DNA from: Dipodascopsis uninucleata var. uninucleata
Lineage: Eukaryota; Ascomycota; Lipomycetes; Lipomycetales; Lipomycetaceae
Assembly: GCA_030568195.1 (NCBI GenBank)
Contig: JAJLTO010000009.1
Location: forward strand, 124,001-188,000
Length of the DNA: 64,000 nt
Direction: 5' to 3'
Both the position numbers and the translations under genes were made by a program. Shown in pieces: positions 55,361 to 64,000 of the stretch (the first letter of the stretch is position 1; each line of letters starts with the position of its first letter). Under the pieces are notes generated by a model, which saw only the letters and a program-made list of their open reading frames with translations, was not told the DNA's origin and ran no database searches.

Positions 55361-56188
55361 CTAAGAGGACTTATCCGCACTCTCATCATATAACATAATT
55401 CCTTCTAAAGGCGATGCAGATCGTCCCGGTGACATGGTCGCTGGTGTGTTTGTGCCCTGTTCTAAAATACCATTGCTAGTTTCAAATGCTCCGCCGTATG
55501 CTGCAGAACCACCGTATGCTGCAGATGGCATCATCATGGTGTAAGTGCTCATACGCGATTGGCTGTTGTTAGAAAACTGTGTCTGTGATCTCCAGTCAGG
55601 AGTGCTACTCAGAGCCATTTTAGACGGTGATGTACCGAACTGAAACTCTTCATCTGCTAGTAACATTGGAGTCACAGGTCCTAAAGGAGAGCCTACTGGC
55701 ATCAAGTATGGCGTAGATTCAAATGTTCCATGCTGAAATTGTGGTGCCTGTTTACCAAATCTTGGTGGTGAAGGAATTTGCATATTTAAGCCAGAATTCC
55801 GCGATTTGAATTGCTGCTGTCGAAGAGTATTACTTGCTGAAACAGACGCATTCGTGGAAGCACCGGACATATTACCGGAACTATTAATACTGGATGTGCA
55901 TGCTGAGGTTGGAAATGAACTATAACCAACTGGTGATGAGGCAAGTAGTAGTGGTGATGGGAGGTCACGGTCTCGACTTTGATAACCCGATAAACTAGAG
56001 GATCTTGGAGAACCTACAGGGCCACCAGACGTGACAGGTCCCATACTTGGCGAGTTGCTCGATCCAGCCGGTGAAGACGTCACGGTACTTGATATGCTAG
56101 GCGAGGTTGCTGCGGCAGAGGAGAGTGCCATAATCAGAGGAGAGCACCTTGGCGATGGTGTTGTTAAACTTGGTGGAGGAGGTGACAT
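55361..56188 (-). CDS. Ser/Pro-rich protein of unknown function
   Basis: A 275-residue frame from the ATG at 56188. It is largely disordered, with many Ser-Pro and Thr-Pro pairs (more than ten), the pattern of a target for CDK or MAP kinases. A conserved-looking island runs over about 135-195 (SGLNMQIPSPPRFGKQAP, then GPVTPMLLADEEFQFGTSP). A short direct repeat (SAAYGG twice) lies near residue 225. No family was recognised; a transcriptional regulator is one possibility, without direct evidence. Confidence 0.65.
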   Translation of the reverse strand: MSPPPPSLTTPSPRCSPLIMALSSAAATSPSISSTVTSSPAGSSNSPSMGPVTSGGPVGSPRSSSLSGYQSRDRDLPSPLLLASSPVGYSSFPTSACTSSINSSGNMSGASTNASVSASNTLRQQQFKSRNSGLNMQIPSPPRFGKQAPQFQHGTFESTPYLMPVGSPLGPVTPMLLADEEFQFGTSPSKMALSSTPDWRSQTQFSNNSQSRMSTYTMMMPSAAYGGSAAYGGAFETSNGILEQGTNTPATMSPGRSASPLEGIMLYDESADKSS

Positions 56189-57767
56189 GATCTGTAATAC
56201 AATGTAGTATGTATGTATATCTTCAGTTACGCCGCTAAAAAATGTTTTTCATGCAATGCAGTGAAGCTAGAGAATTTGGAAAAGCTTCAGACCCAACAAG
56301 TTGAAGCAAAGGCAAAATAGATCCGCGCACCGATTAGGAGAAATATGAAAATGTCGGTTGGCTTTCTTTGAGGTATCTACAGCACCATGGAATATTGTCT
56401 TGCGGATTTCTTCTCGATCACTCTTCAAAATCTTCACTTTCGACAGTCTTCGAGCTCTAAACCCGAGGTATTGTTTTTCTTTTTGTAAAATTCCGCACGC
56501 AACTAAGCTACTAAAGCTTTGGCGTTGAGAGCAGTCATATACTTTAGTGTAATCTGACTAAAAGGCGTGAAAAAGGAAAGGAGATCGGCCAACTGAAATC
56601 AATAAAACAAGTAAGTAGATAGTACGCGTTCCAAATAAAACCAAGCAGCTTTTGTTCAGTTCTCCTAGACGTCTATACTAATATTATGTCCAATAGACTG
56701 CTATTTTCGGTTGCAAAACCCTGAAAAATTTCCTCAATCTCAGTAAAGAATCAAAGAAAAATCATCCAGTTTTTCTCTAAATCAGGAACAATTTTTTCGT
56801 CTCGTGACTAATTCCCTATTCCATATTTGCGGAGTGTACGGCTAATAAGGATGTCGATCGGATAGGTCAAAACTTATGGTCTTTAATGACTAATACTATG
56901 CTTCACTGAGTATGTGGAATTTACTGTACAGAATACTAACTAGGTGTTTATTAAGACGTTCGAACCGCTAGCTTTGAAGCGGGGTTAGCTATCTGTGCCT
57001 TCTAAAACATCTTTTGCATCAGTTATATAGCTAGCGATTATGAAAACGCAAATTTACATAATGAGAAGGCGTTACTACAACGGATAATATCTCAAATATC
57101 GAAGTAAGCCTATCTTTCACTACGCATAATATCATGGCGATAGTATCATTAGGTCCAAAAGCTATGTGTTGCTAAGTAGTGTATCACAATTTCAGTCCAA
57201 GATGTGTATATGTCACGACATAAATGACAGTAATATTTTACAACATAAGAATGGTAAATGTGGCAAGTGCAAGATTCAAGAGATTTCCAAATATAGTATA
57301 TATAATATAGATTTTATAGCTTTATAAAACTAGTATAAGCATAACTAATAATAATTAAATAAAGATCGAATATCAAAAGAAAAAATAATAGTATAGAAAT
57401 ATATATAAAAAAGAGATAGAAAAATTAAGCCAATCTTTCTTCTAACCTCCTCTACTTTATAACTTAAAAATGTTGCCACTCACAAATGAAGTGCCAATCA
57501 AATCGATATACAAGTTAAAGCCCCTCCTAAGAGACTCTCATTGCATGTACTAAATATAAAAGGAACGAAGAGGAAACAATCTACCCATTGTATTTTTTGT
57601 ATCCCGTAATGACCACTTTATAATACCTTTCAAATATATAAATAAGGAGAAACTAAATGATGAAATTACAACCAAACACCTTTCTTTTCTCTACAAATCG
57701 TCGAAAATCATTTTTAAATCTCTCAGTCGCTTCTTTTTTCTTCTATCATTTAAAAAAAATTGCGCAC
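56189..57767. other. 1.6 kb intergenic region
   Basis: The promoter of the 275-residue protein on the left and the EF3 3' region on the right. Strongly AT-rich near 57300-57450. An isolated ACGCGT lies near 56624. No gene. Confidence 0.5.
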
Positions 57768-60700
57768 TTAAAACTCATCATCCGACGATACGTAAGCATC
57801 ACCCAATTTCTTCTTCTTGGCCATACGCTCTTTCTTCTTCTTTCGGAGCTCGGCGGCACTCAGCTTCTTAGCCTTCTTAGCAGCCTCAATCTTGTTGCCC
57901 ATAGCATCGAACTTGTCTTCTTCAGCATCCTCCTTAGAACCAAGACGTGGACCAGATCCTTGTCCCTGCACCCAGTTGTGTCCAGATGGAGTCATGCGAC
58001 CATCAAGAACAGCCCAGACTTCCTCAGTCAAATCCTTGGTGAATTCAGCAGAGTGAGTAATGATGACAATACCACCCTCGAAAGCCTTAAGAGCCTTGGA
58101 CAAAGCTCCAAGAGAGTCTCTGTCAAGATAGTTAGTAGGCTCATCAAGGACAATCAAGTGAGGTCGCTGCCAGGTGCAAGCAGCTAAGACAAGCTTAACC
58201 TTCTGACCACCGGAAAGACCTCGAATACGAGAATGCGAGACAAGCTCAGCATCAAGACCAAGCATATCACAATGAGCTTCAATCTCCTTTCGAGTCAAAG
58301 GTCTGAACTGACCTGAGGCAAGAGCCTCCTTCATATCAACCTCAGCAACCATCTTAGCATGAGTCTGGATAAGCTCGTTACGAGGAATCCAAGCATTATC
58401 GGCGCTCATCATAGGAATCCATCGCTCGTTCTTCTGTCCAATATTTTCACCTAAGGTAAACTGACACTCGTACTCATATGTGTTCTTGAACTTTCTTCGA
58501 GCAAGAACGGCAACAACACGTCTTGGAGTACCATCAATCTTATAGATATGGTTCATAGCCTCTTCGTCAGACTCAGTGATAACACGGTTAGCACGATCCA
58601 TGGTCTCACGATCTTCACCAGTCTGGAACCGCCACTGAATGTACTCTGAAGGGGTCTTGTCAAGATGCTGATCAATGTGAGCAAAAGCATGCTGCTTAAT
58701 ATAGGCGATACGACAATTCTCATGGACATAAACTTCACCACTAGTTGGTAATAGCTCACCAGTCAAAACATTAATAAGAGTAGACTTTCCAGCACCATTA
58801 GGACCAATGACAGCAATTCGTGAAGACAAAGAGCACTGGAAAGTAATATCGCGAAGCTGTGGCTTAGAAGAACCAGGATACTGGAAAGACATGTTACTGA
58901 CCTTAACAATAGCCTTTTGCTTAGTCTTCACACCTTCAAGGAAACCTGGCTCTGGGAATTTAAACTCCATCTCAGAAGCTCCCAGCTCATAGTAGGACTT
59001 CGCAGAAGGAACCTTCTTGACAAACTCAGAAAGGTTACCCTTATACTTCTTAAGTTTGAATCTCTCGTAATGAATGATGAACTCAACAACGTGATCCAAG
59101 AAACCAGAATCATGAGAAACGATGATAGAAGTAACACCGCAGGTATTCAAGTAGTTCTCGAGCCAGGCGACGTTGACAGTATCCAAATGATTTGTAGGCT
59201 CGTCCAAAAGTAAAATATCTGCCTTCTTCAAAACAGCACGGGCCAGAGCTAACTTCATCTTCCATCCTCCAGAAAGTGAAGAAATAGGCATCTGGATCAT
59301 CTCATCGCTGAAACCGACATCGGTGAGTGCCTTGACAGCCTCCTCCGGTCCAGAGAGAGCAACATCAGGATCGTTGGCAACGAAGTCGACCACAGATGTA
59401 TCAGCATGAGTACCATCAATATCGTGCTCAACATAGACGGTCTTACACTCCTCCTGGGATGGAAAGCCATCAACCTGACCGTTGGCAATAGCTCTCATAA
59501 GAGTGGACTTGCCAGAACCATTGGGTCCACATAGACCATAACGACGACCACGCTTGAGACGGAGAGCGGTACGGTTAAGAAGAATCTTAGCTCCGTAAGC
59601 AAGAGAGAACTCACAGTTACACAGATCTTCACCTTCCTCCTCTTCCTCCTCAATAGTAGAACCACCAGGGATGTTAGCAATGGATTTCTTTCGGAACTCA
59701 TCGACAACCGACTTGGCCTTGTCCTCGTGAAGGAAAGCAGTGAGATAAGGAGTGAGTAACTCAATCCAAGTAACAACTTCATTATTCTTTTCATCAACAA
59801 GAGTACCAGCAATAGCGGCAACGTATTCCAAAATAGGCTCAAACTTTTTATCGAATTTCTCGGACTGGAGAATATTCTTAAGAGTCGCCAAACAAACGCC
59901 GACATCACCAGCAGTCGAGACTTCTGGAATCTTACCATCCTGGACATCACCAACACGAATAAGAGTGTTAAGAGCACGGAGAGTAACATCACGAGCCTCA
60001 GGATCAGCAATGTTATCGTGGTTACTCTTCAAACCTGGCATAAGCTTAGGTAAGAAAGGAGCAACAATCTGTGGATCCTCGACAAGCTTGCACATATTAT
60101 CAATAATAACTGCTGCCTTACGCTTAATGGTAGTATCACGCTCAGCAAGACCACGAGACAAAAGAGGAACCATTATAGAAAGTGTACCAGAGGTCACCTC
60201 CTGAACAAAAGTAGTGGCACCGAGTAAATGAACGGTTTCTGGAACCTCAGTTGGCTTGGCAATACATTCGATAAGAGAAGGGATGAACTTCTCGATATCC
60301 TTATTCTGAATTGTCTCAGTGCACTTCTCCATAGCCAGACGAGCAGCCTTCTTGACATCGGCCTTCGTATCCCACATAGCCTCAGAGAGAAGAGGAATGA
60401 GCTCAGGCATTCTCATCGAGATCTGACCTGGGGCAGTCTCAACAAGAGCAACAATACACCTAAGAGCTACAACCTTCTCCTGCCATTTGGGGGTCTTCGA
60501 AATGACACTTGAGACAAGAGGTAATATGAACTTAACAGAGTTAGGGTTGATAGCTCTCGAAACTGCAACAGCAGTAGGCTCAGCAAGAGCCTTGACTGGG
60601 ACAATCTTGTCGGAAGCCCTCTCAATAATGGACGGGAGAAGAGAGACCATATAAGGCTCAAGAGATGGAGTGAACTGCTTAGCAGCAATCTCTTTAATTC

Positions 60701-60926
60701 CTTCGAGAGCATTCTGACGGGCAACAGCGTCCTTCTTACTGTTAAGAGACTCCTTCAAGGAAGCGATAACAGCGGTTGGGACATCATGGTCCTCAAGAGG
60801 AGCACTCAGAAGAGTGGCAAAGCTCTGAGCTGCAGATGATCGCTCCTCAGGAGTAGCAGCAACAGTGAGCTTAGAGAGAAGCTCAGTTAGAGTCTGAACG
60901 GTAGCCTTAGCCTCTGCGGCAGACAT
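57768..60926 (-). CDS. YEF3: Translation elongation factor 3 (EF3)
   Basis: A one-exon coding region for 1,052 residues. EF3 is the fungal ribosome-bound ATPase that helps release E-site tRNA and load aminoacyl-tRNA during elongation. N-terminal HEAT repeats (about 1-320) and a four-helix region lead to ABC domain 1 (Walker [10 protein letters not shown] at about 467; signature [14 protein letters not shown] at 551; Walker [12 protein letters not shown]). ABC domain 2 follows (GPNGAGKST at about 708), with the EF3 chromodomain-like insertion at about 803-870, signature [13 protein letters not shown] at about 903 and [10 protein letters not shown], then a very basic Lys-rich C-terminal tail for ribosome binding. 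The codons are strongly biased, as expected for an abundant protein. Confidence 0.98.
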   Translation of the reverse strand: MSAAEAKATVQTLTELLSKLTVAATPEERSSAAQSFATLLSAPLEDHDVPTAVIASLKESLNSKKDAVARQNALEGIKEIAAKQFTPSLEPYMVSLLPSIIERASDKIVPVKALAEPTAVAVSRAINPNSVKFILPLVSSVISKTPKWQEKVVALRCIVALVETAPGQISMRMPELIPLLSEAMWDTKADVKKAARLAMEKCTETIQNKDIEKFIPSLIECIAKPTEVPETVHLLGATTFVQEVTSGTLSIMVPLLSRGLAERDTTIKRKAAVIIDNMCKLVEDPQIVAPFLPKLMPGLKSNHDNIADPEARDVTLRALNTLIRVGDVQDGKIPEVSTAGDVGVCLATLKNILQSEKFDKKFEPILEYVAAIAGTLVDEKNNEVVTWIELLTPYLTAFLHEDKAKSVVDEFRKKSIANIPGGSTIEEEEEEGEDLCNCEFSLAYGAKILLNRTALRLKRGRRYGLCGPNGSGKSTLMRAIANGQVDGFPSQEECKTVYVEHDIDGTHADTSVVDFVANDPDVALSGPEEAVKALTDVGFSDEMIQMPISSLSGGWKMKLALARAVLKKADILLLDEPTNHLDTVNVAWLENYLNTCGVTSIIVSHDSGFLDHVVEFIIHYERFKLKKYKGNLSEFVKKVPSAKSYYELGASEMEFKFPEPGFLEGVKTKQKAIVKVSNMSFQYPGSSKPQLRDITFQCSLSSRIAVIGPNGAGKSTLINVLTGELLPTSGEVYVHENCRIAYIKQHAFAHIDQHLDKTPSEYIQWRFQTGEDRETMDRANRVITESDEEAMNHIYKIDGTPRRVVAVLARRKFKNTYEYECQFTLGENIGQKNERWIPMMSADNAWIPRNELIQTHAKMVAEVDMKEALASGQFRPLTRKEIEAHCDMLGLDAELVSHSRIRGLSGGQKVKLVLAACTWQRPHLIVLDEPTNYLDRDSLGALSKALKAFEGGIVIITHSAEFTKDLTEEVWAVLDGRMTPSGHNWVQGQGSGPRLGSKEDAEEDKFDAMGNKIEAAKKAKKLSAAELRKKKKERMAKKKKLGDAYVSSDDEF

Positions 60927-60948
60927 TTTTAATTTTTCTCTTTCTTTT

Positions 60949-61388
60949 CTGAAATGTTAATTAATTTGACTAATCACCTATTATCAAAGTTAGTATTCAC
61001 TAGTCATAATAATAGAATACGCAGCTATCCTAAAATCAAGAATAGAAACGCTAGATACCACTTCACGCTTTATCTTCATTAACTTGCACATATCCTCCAT
61101 TATTACTTTTTATCTCATGAAACTAGACCGAATTTAATCAACTCTATTTGTACACATCGACATCAACATCAGCCAACCACACCACAGCAGAAATATCTGC
61201 CTTTCATTGAAGTAATCACACAAGAACATCAATCACTTTTTCCAATTGTTCTTATAAATCTTTTCTTTCTCCAATATTGCAGTTTAAAAGAAGGAAGAAG
61301 TCATCCATAAAGTTTCAAGTAAAATTTTTTATCTCTTCAAAAGTAGAGCTTCAGGTATCAGATAGAAAAAAAATTGTGACCAACTTAC
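60949..61388 (-). other. Probable 5'-leader intron of EF3
   Basis: On the minus strand there is a GTAAGT donor at 61388, a perfect TACTAAC branch site at 60989-60995 and a CATTTCAG acceptor ending at 60949, leaving 22 leader bases before the EF3 ATG. The 440-base intron would be long for this window. Leader introns in highly expressed translation genes are common in yeasts. Inferred from signals. Confidence 0.55.
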
Positions 61389-61484
61389 CAATATCAAAGG
61401 CGATTTAGTACAAAAAATAGAGAATGATTTCTTTCTTTGAAAAACAAAAGAATCGACTCTATTCAAATAGAATAACGATCAATT

Positions 61485-61590
61485 TTTTTTAAAAAAAAAG
61501 AAAATGAAAAAAAAATCAATAGAAAGGAGAAAAAAAGAAAGATAGCAAAAGAAAAGCGAAAAAGCGAAAAAAATAAGATACAGAAAGTAA
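61485..61590. promoter_or_regulatory. Poly(dA:dT)-type purine tract upstream of EF3
   Basis: About 100 bases almost free of C and rich in A runs, just upstream of the inferred first exon. Such tracts keep promoters of strongly expressed yeast genes open. Confidence 0.45.
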
Positions 61591-62991
61591 TAAAATAACT
61601 ATTTACCAAAAAAGACAACAGTGGAAAAATTTTTTTTGGCAAAATATGGCTTAGGGTATTTTTTGTGGGTTAATTGCCACAGGTGGCGATAAAATGCTAA
61701 GTATACCATGCTTGCACCATATCTGCGCTTGCAAGGTGGCCTTTGATACTGCAGTGCAGAAATGGTTGGCTGCTTCATCTCTTTTAAAGCGCTATTCCAC
61801 ATATGCGGGCTAGGTTAAATATGCAATTTCAAGTGTAAGACTATATATATCTGTTGCTAAGGCAACGCAGATAGAAATTCAGGATTACGGAGAAAAACAC
61901 TGATTATCAGAAATGATTACTTTGGAAGCAAGAACAGCTCTAACTAAGTAGAAAAGATCTGACGTATGTAGTTAGCTAGCTATTGGTTAGGCTTTTATGG
62001 CTATAAGGATATCGCTATTTGCAGAATAATAGTGCACCCAACAACCGAGAGTTAAGATGAATGCATACTTCTAAGACTATTTGATAGTAGCGGTAATCTA
62101 TATAATGTAGGCTCTCCAGCCGATCACTGTCAAGAGTATGCGCATTTGGAAGCATAGTATTGATGCATTTGAGTGTATAATTCAGACCTGATTTAACAGT
62201 ACATTCACGTTGAATAATATATCCAGAATAAGTTATTCGTCAGCTCACGTAAAAATAAACAGACGGATATTCTTTTACGCATCCCCATTCACTGGTGGCA
62301 TTGTCAATAACCAGACGACAAGATATCTCAACATGTTTATCTAACGCGTCAGTATCTTAGAGAGTGTCACTCAAGTACTATAAAATTTACTATAAAATTC
62401 GCATTTCTAATTGCGCTCTGTCCGGCGTTCTCAGACAGTGGATCTTGTGACATATTATCCTTCGGATATCCTATCGACATGCTATCGTAGCAACCAACAT
62501 CGTGACTCAATTGTAACAGATACTCATCTAATACTATTATCTTCCACAATTAGTGCTTTTCTCATTCATGTCCACTCTCAGGAAGAGTCACAACTGATCG
62601 ATTTGTACTCTTCGACATCTTAGCGACCAGAGCTACTAATCATAAAATGCTTTTAGTGCTTATGTATTATACATACAAGACTATTTCTACTTGACTATGC
62701 AACACATAATTGTCCTGCTCATTAATAACAATTCTCGAAAAGTAGATATATTGATTCAGCTAACTATAGCCATTTCGCCTGTATTATCTGCTCTGTCTTC
62801 AATATTTTCACACAATAGTTCACATTTTAGAATTGGTCTACAATATCCGGGTAACTAGCATATTCACCTTCACCAATCAAGATCGCCTTATTCGGCCGGG
62901 AATTTTTCTTTGCCTATATGGGATATCAAGCAGGGAAATTCGAGATATAATAGACAATATTTCAAGCTAGATTCAACAAAATAACATTACG

Positions 62992-63348
62992 ATGTATCCA
63001 GGACCATTGATGTATATGACTATAGGTAAGTTCGAGTGAATGAGGTGAACGATCCATTACGACGACTATGATTTCGAAAGAGGTTGGAATGAGTAGAGAA
63101 ACAATAAGACTGGAATTCTGAGAAAGCTTTTGCTAACTGTCTGCGTTTATTTTTTAACAGGTGCTTTGTCACGCCTTCTCCACCTTGGAATTACTGGCAG
63201 ATCGATAGCTACTGGAGGACCAAAGCAGTTCATTTTTTCCACTGGCCTTTGGGCGGCTGGCTTCGGAGTTGCAGGCTGCTGGTTGAACAAGAGCGCTCTT
63301 AAGAACGCTGAGTCTCTTGAGAACAAGCGGGAACTGGCAGAGAACTAA
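62992..63348 (+). CDS. 73-residue single-span membrane protein, possibly mitochondrial
   Basis: Two exons, 62992-63025 (MYPGPLMYMTI plus one base) and 63161-63348, with a 135-base intron (GTAAGT donor, CTAAC branch point, TTTAACAG acceptor). The spliced protein has a conserved-looking start (PGPLMYMTIGALSRLLHLGI), one hydrophobic segment (QFIFSTGLWAAGFGVAGCWL) and a charged Asn/Glu/Lys-rich tail. The layout (short N-terminus, LGI...R, Trp-Gly-rich span, GxxGxxL) recalls small fungal mitochondrial proteins such as accessory subunits of respiratory complex I, but I cannot name it. The intron explains why no single frame with an ATG covers it. Confidence 0.65.
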
Positions 63349-64000
63349 AAAGCAGAAGGTACACTGTGTGAATCGGAACAGAATAAACAGAAAAATATGT
63401 CGCAGACGTTGTAGCTCTGTTTTTAGAAGCCTTCGGCCGATACGTGATATGCGAAATGACGAAGCGGTTTGGGATGACATTAGATATATATTGAAAGGCA
63501 TTGCAAACATTTATTGTACTTTATTCATTAATCTATCTTATTTATCATTGAGGCGAAATGTGTCATAAGAAATGCTTTTCAGAACCGATGGCAATTTTTC
63601 CTGTGCTTTTGTAATAGACTTCCCGATGATAAGTCATGCACATTAAAATATTTGATCCTGTTCCAATACACAATAAACTCCGATAGTTTTCAGTCTGTGA
63701 TATCTTTGAGATTGATCATCGAAATGACTCAGCTAAGTCTACAGGAATGATGCTGCCGACTTCGACTCTGCACCATTATAAAGTGAGTTGTCGTCTTAAA
63801 GTATTACTCGAAGATTTACGGAGTCGTAACAATATGAATCACGTAGTCTAATATAACATCTAAGGTGTTAGCAGATTGTCTTGAAAATCAAAGATCGAAA
63901 GACCCTTTCTAGAGTTGCGACGCCCATGTGTTGAGCTGACTAATGAAAGACCCGGTTACTATTGGCTACAATGGATAAGATAAGCTGGCGTAAGAGAAAG
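63349..64000. other. Downstream sequence to the window end
   Basis: 3' region of the 73-residue gene and further AT-rich sequence; no supportable gene. Confidence 0.55.

Larger units (their letters stand above)
60927..62991. other. EF3 promoter and upstream intergenic region
   Basis: 2 kb without a gene. A purine-rich, A-run-rich tract at about 61485-61590 (T-runs on the EF3 strand) fits a nucleosome-excluding promoter element. The right end is the promoter of the 73-residue protein. A small frame at 61599-61802 has no recognisable content. Confidence 0.55.

Noticed and set aside
53346-56188. The two low-complexity unknowns as exons of one gene
   Set aside because: Each has its own ATG and stop, and nearly 1 kb without convincing splice signals lies between them.
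57657-60724. Long open frames on the other strand and frame of EF3
   Set aside because: Shadows caused by the strong codon bias of EF3; no protein features.
1-64000. CRISPR, prokaryotic defence cluster or virus-like element
   Set aside because: All recognisable genes are fungal nuclear genes with introns; no repeat-spacer array, paired long repeats, capsid or polymerase-like frames were seen.

Overview
The window looks like nuclear DNA of an ascomycete yeast. The evidence is a fungal elongation factor 3, Sec66, Sam35, Msb1, Ste50, a Caf120/Skg3-type protein and other fungal genes. They sit one per transcription unit on both strands in AT-rich DNA and carry short spliceosomal introns with GTRNGT donors and CTAAC-like branch points. 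CTG stands at conserved leucines (PCNA Leu37 and several NPL4 positions), so this is not a CUG-reassigned yeast. At least nine of about 23 gene models need splicing, and a SIN-type Cdc14 is present. Both fit an early-diverging, intron-rich Saccharomycotina lineage better than Saccharomycetaceae; this placement is inference.

Layout. 0.6-9.1 kb is compact: MDM38/LETM1, a small unknown, MAK3, POL30 (PCNA) with a Mlu-box cluster and a probable leader intron, a small unknown, and RRB1. After a 3 kb gene-free stretch come MSB1 (12-16 kb), another 3 kb gap, STE50 (18.9-20.2 kb) and DUT1 (21.4-22.1 kb). A 3.8 kb gap precedes a CAF120/SKG3-type PH protein (26-28.2 kb). 31-38.5 kb holds SEC66, NPL4, BNA6 and a secreted alkaline phosphatase. 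A 3.5 kb gap leads to a five-exon SIN Cdc14 gene at 42-43.1 kb, followed by the largest gap (5.6 kb). From 48.7 kb on there are a serine-rich unknown, SAM35, two low-complexity unknowns, translation factor EF3 and a 73-residue membrane protein split by an intron.

The genes are ordinary chromosomal housekeeping genes. There is no operon, cluster, CRISPR array, rRNA or tRNA that I could recognise, and no intact mobile element. Thematic links are: DNA replication and nucleotide supply (POL30, DUT1, both with Mlu/Swi-box-like promoter motifs), polarity, MAPK and septation control (MSB1, STE50, CAF120-like, CDC14), mitochondrial membranes (MDM38, SAM35), ER and ERAD (SEC66, NPL4), and translation and ribosome assembly (EF3, RRB1).

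The most notable points are gene-structure features: an NPL4 first exon that is only the ATG, an NPL4 lacking the C-terminal helical part, a frame-preserving intron inside the STE50 SAM domain, probable leader introns in POL30 and EF3 that both end 21-22 bases before the ATG, and a large share of gene-free DNA.
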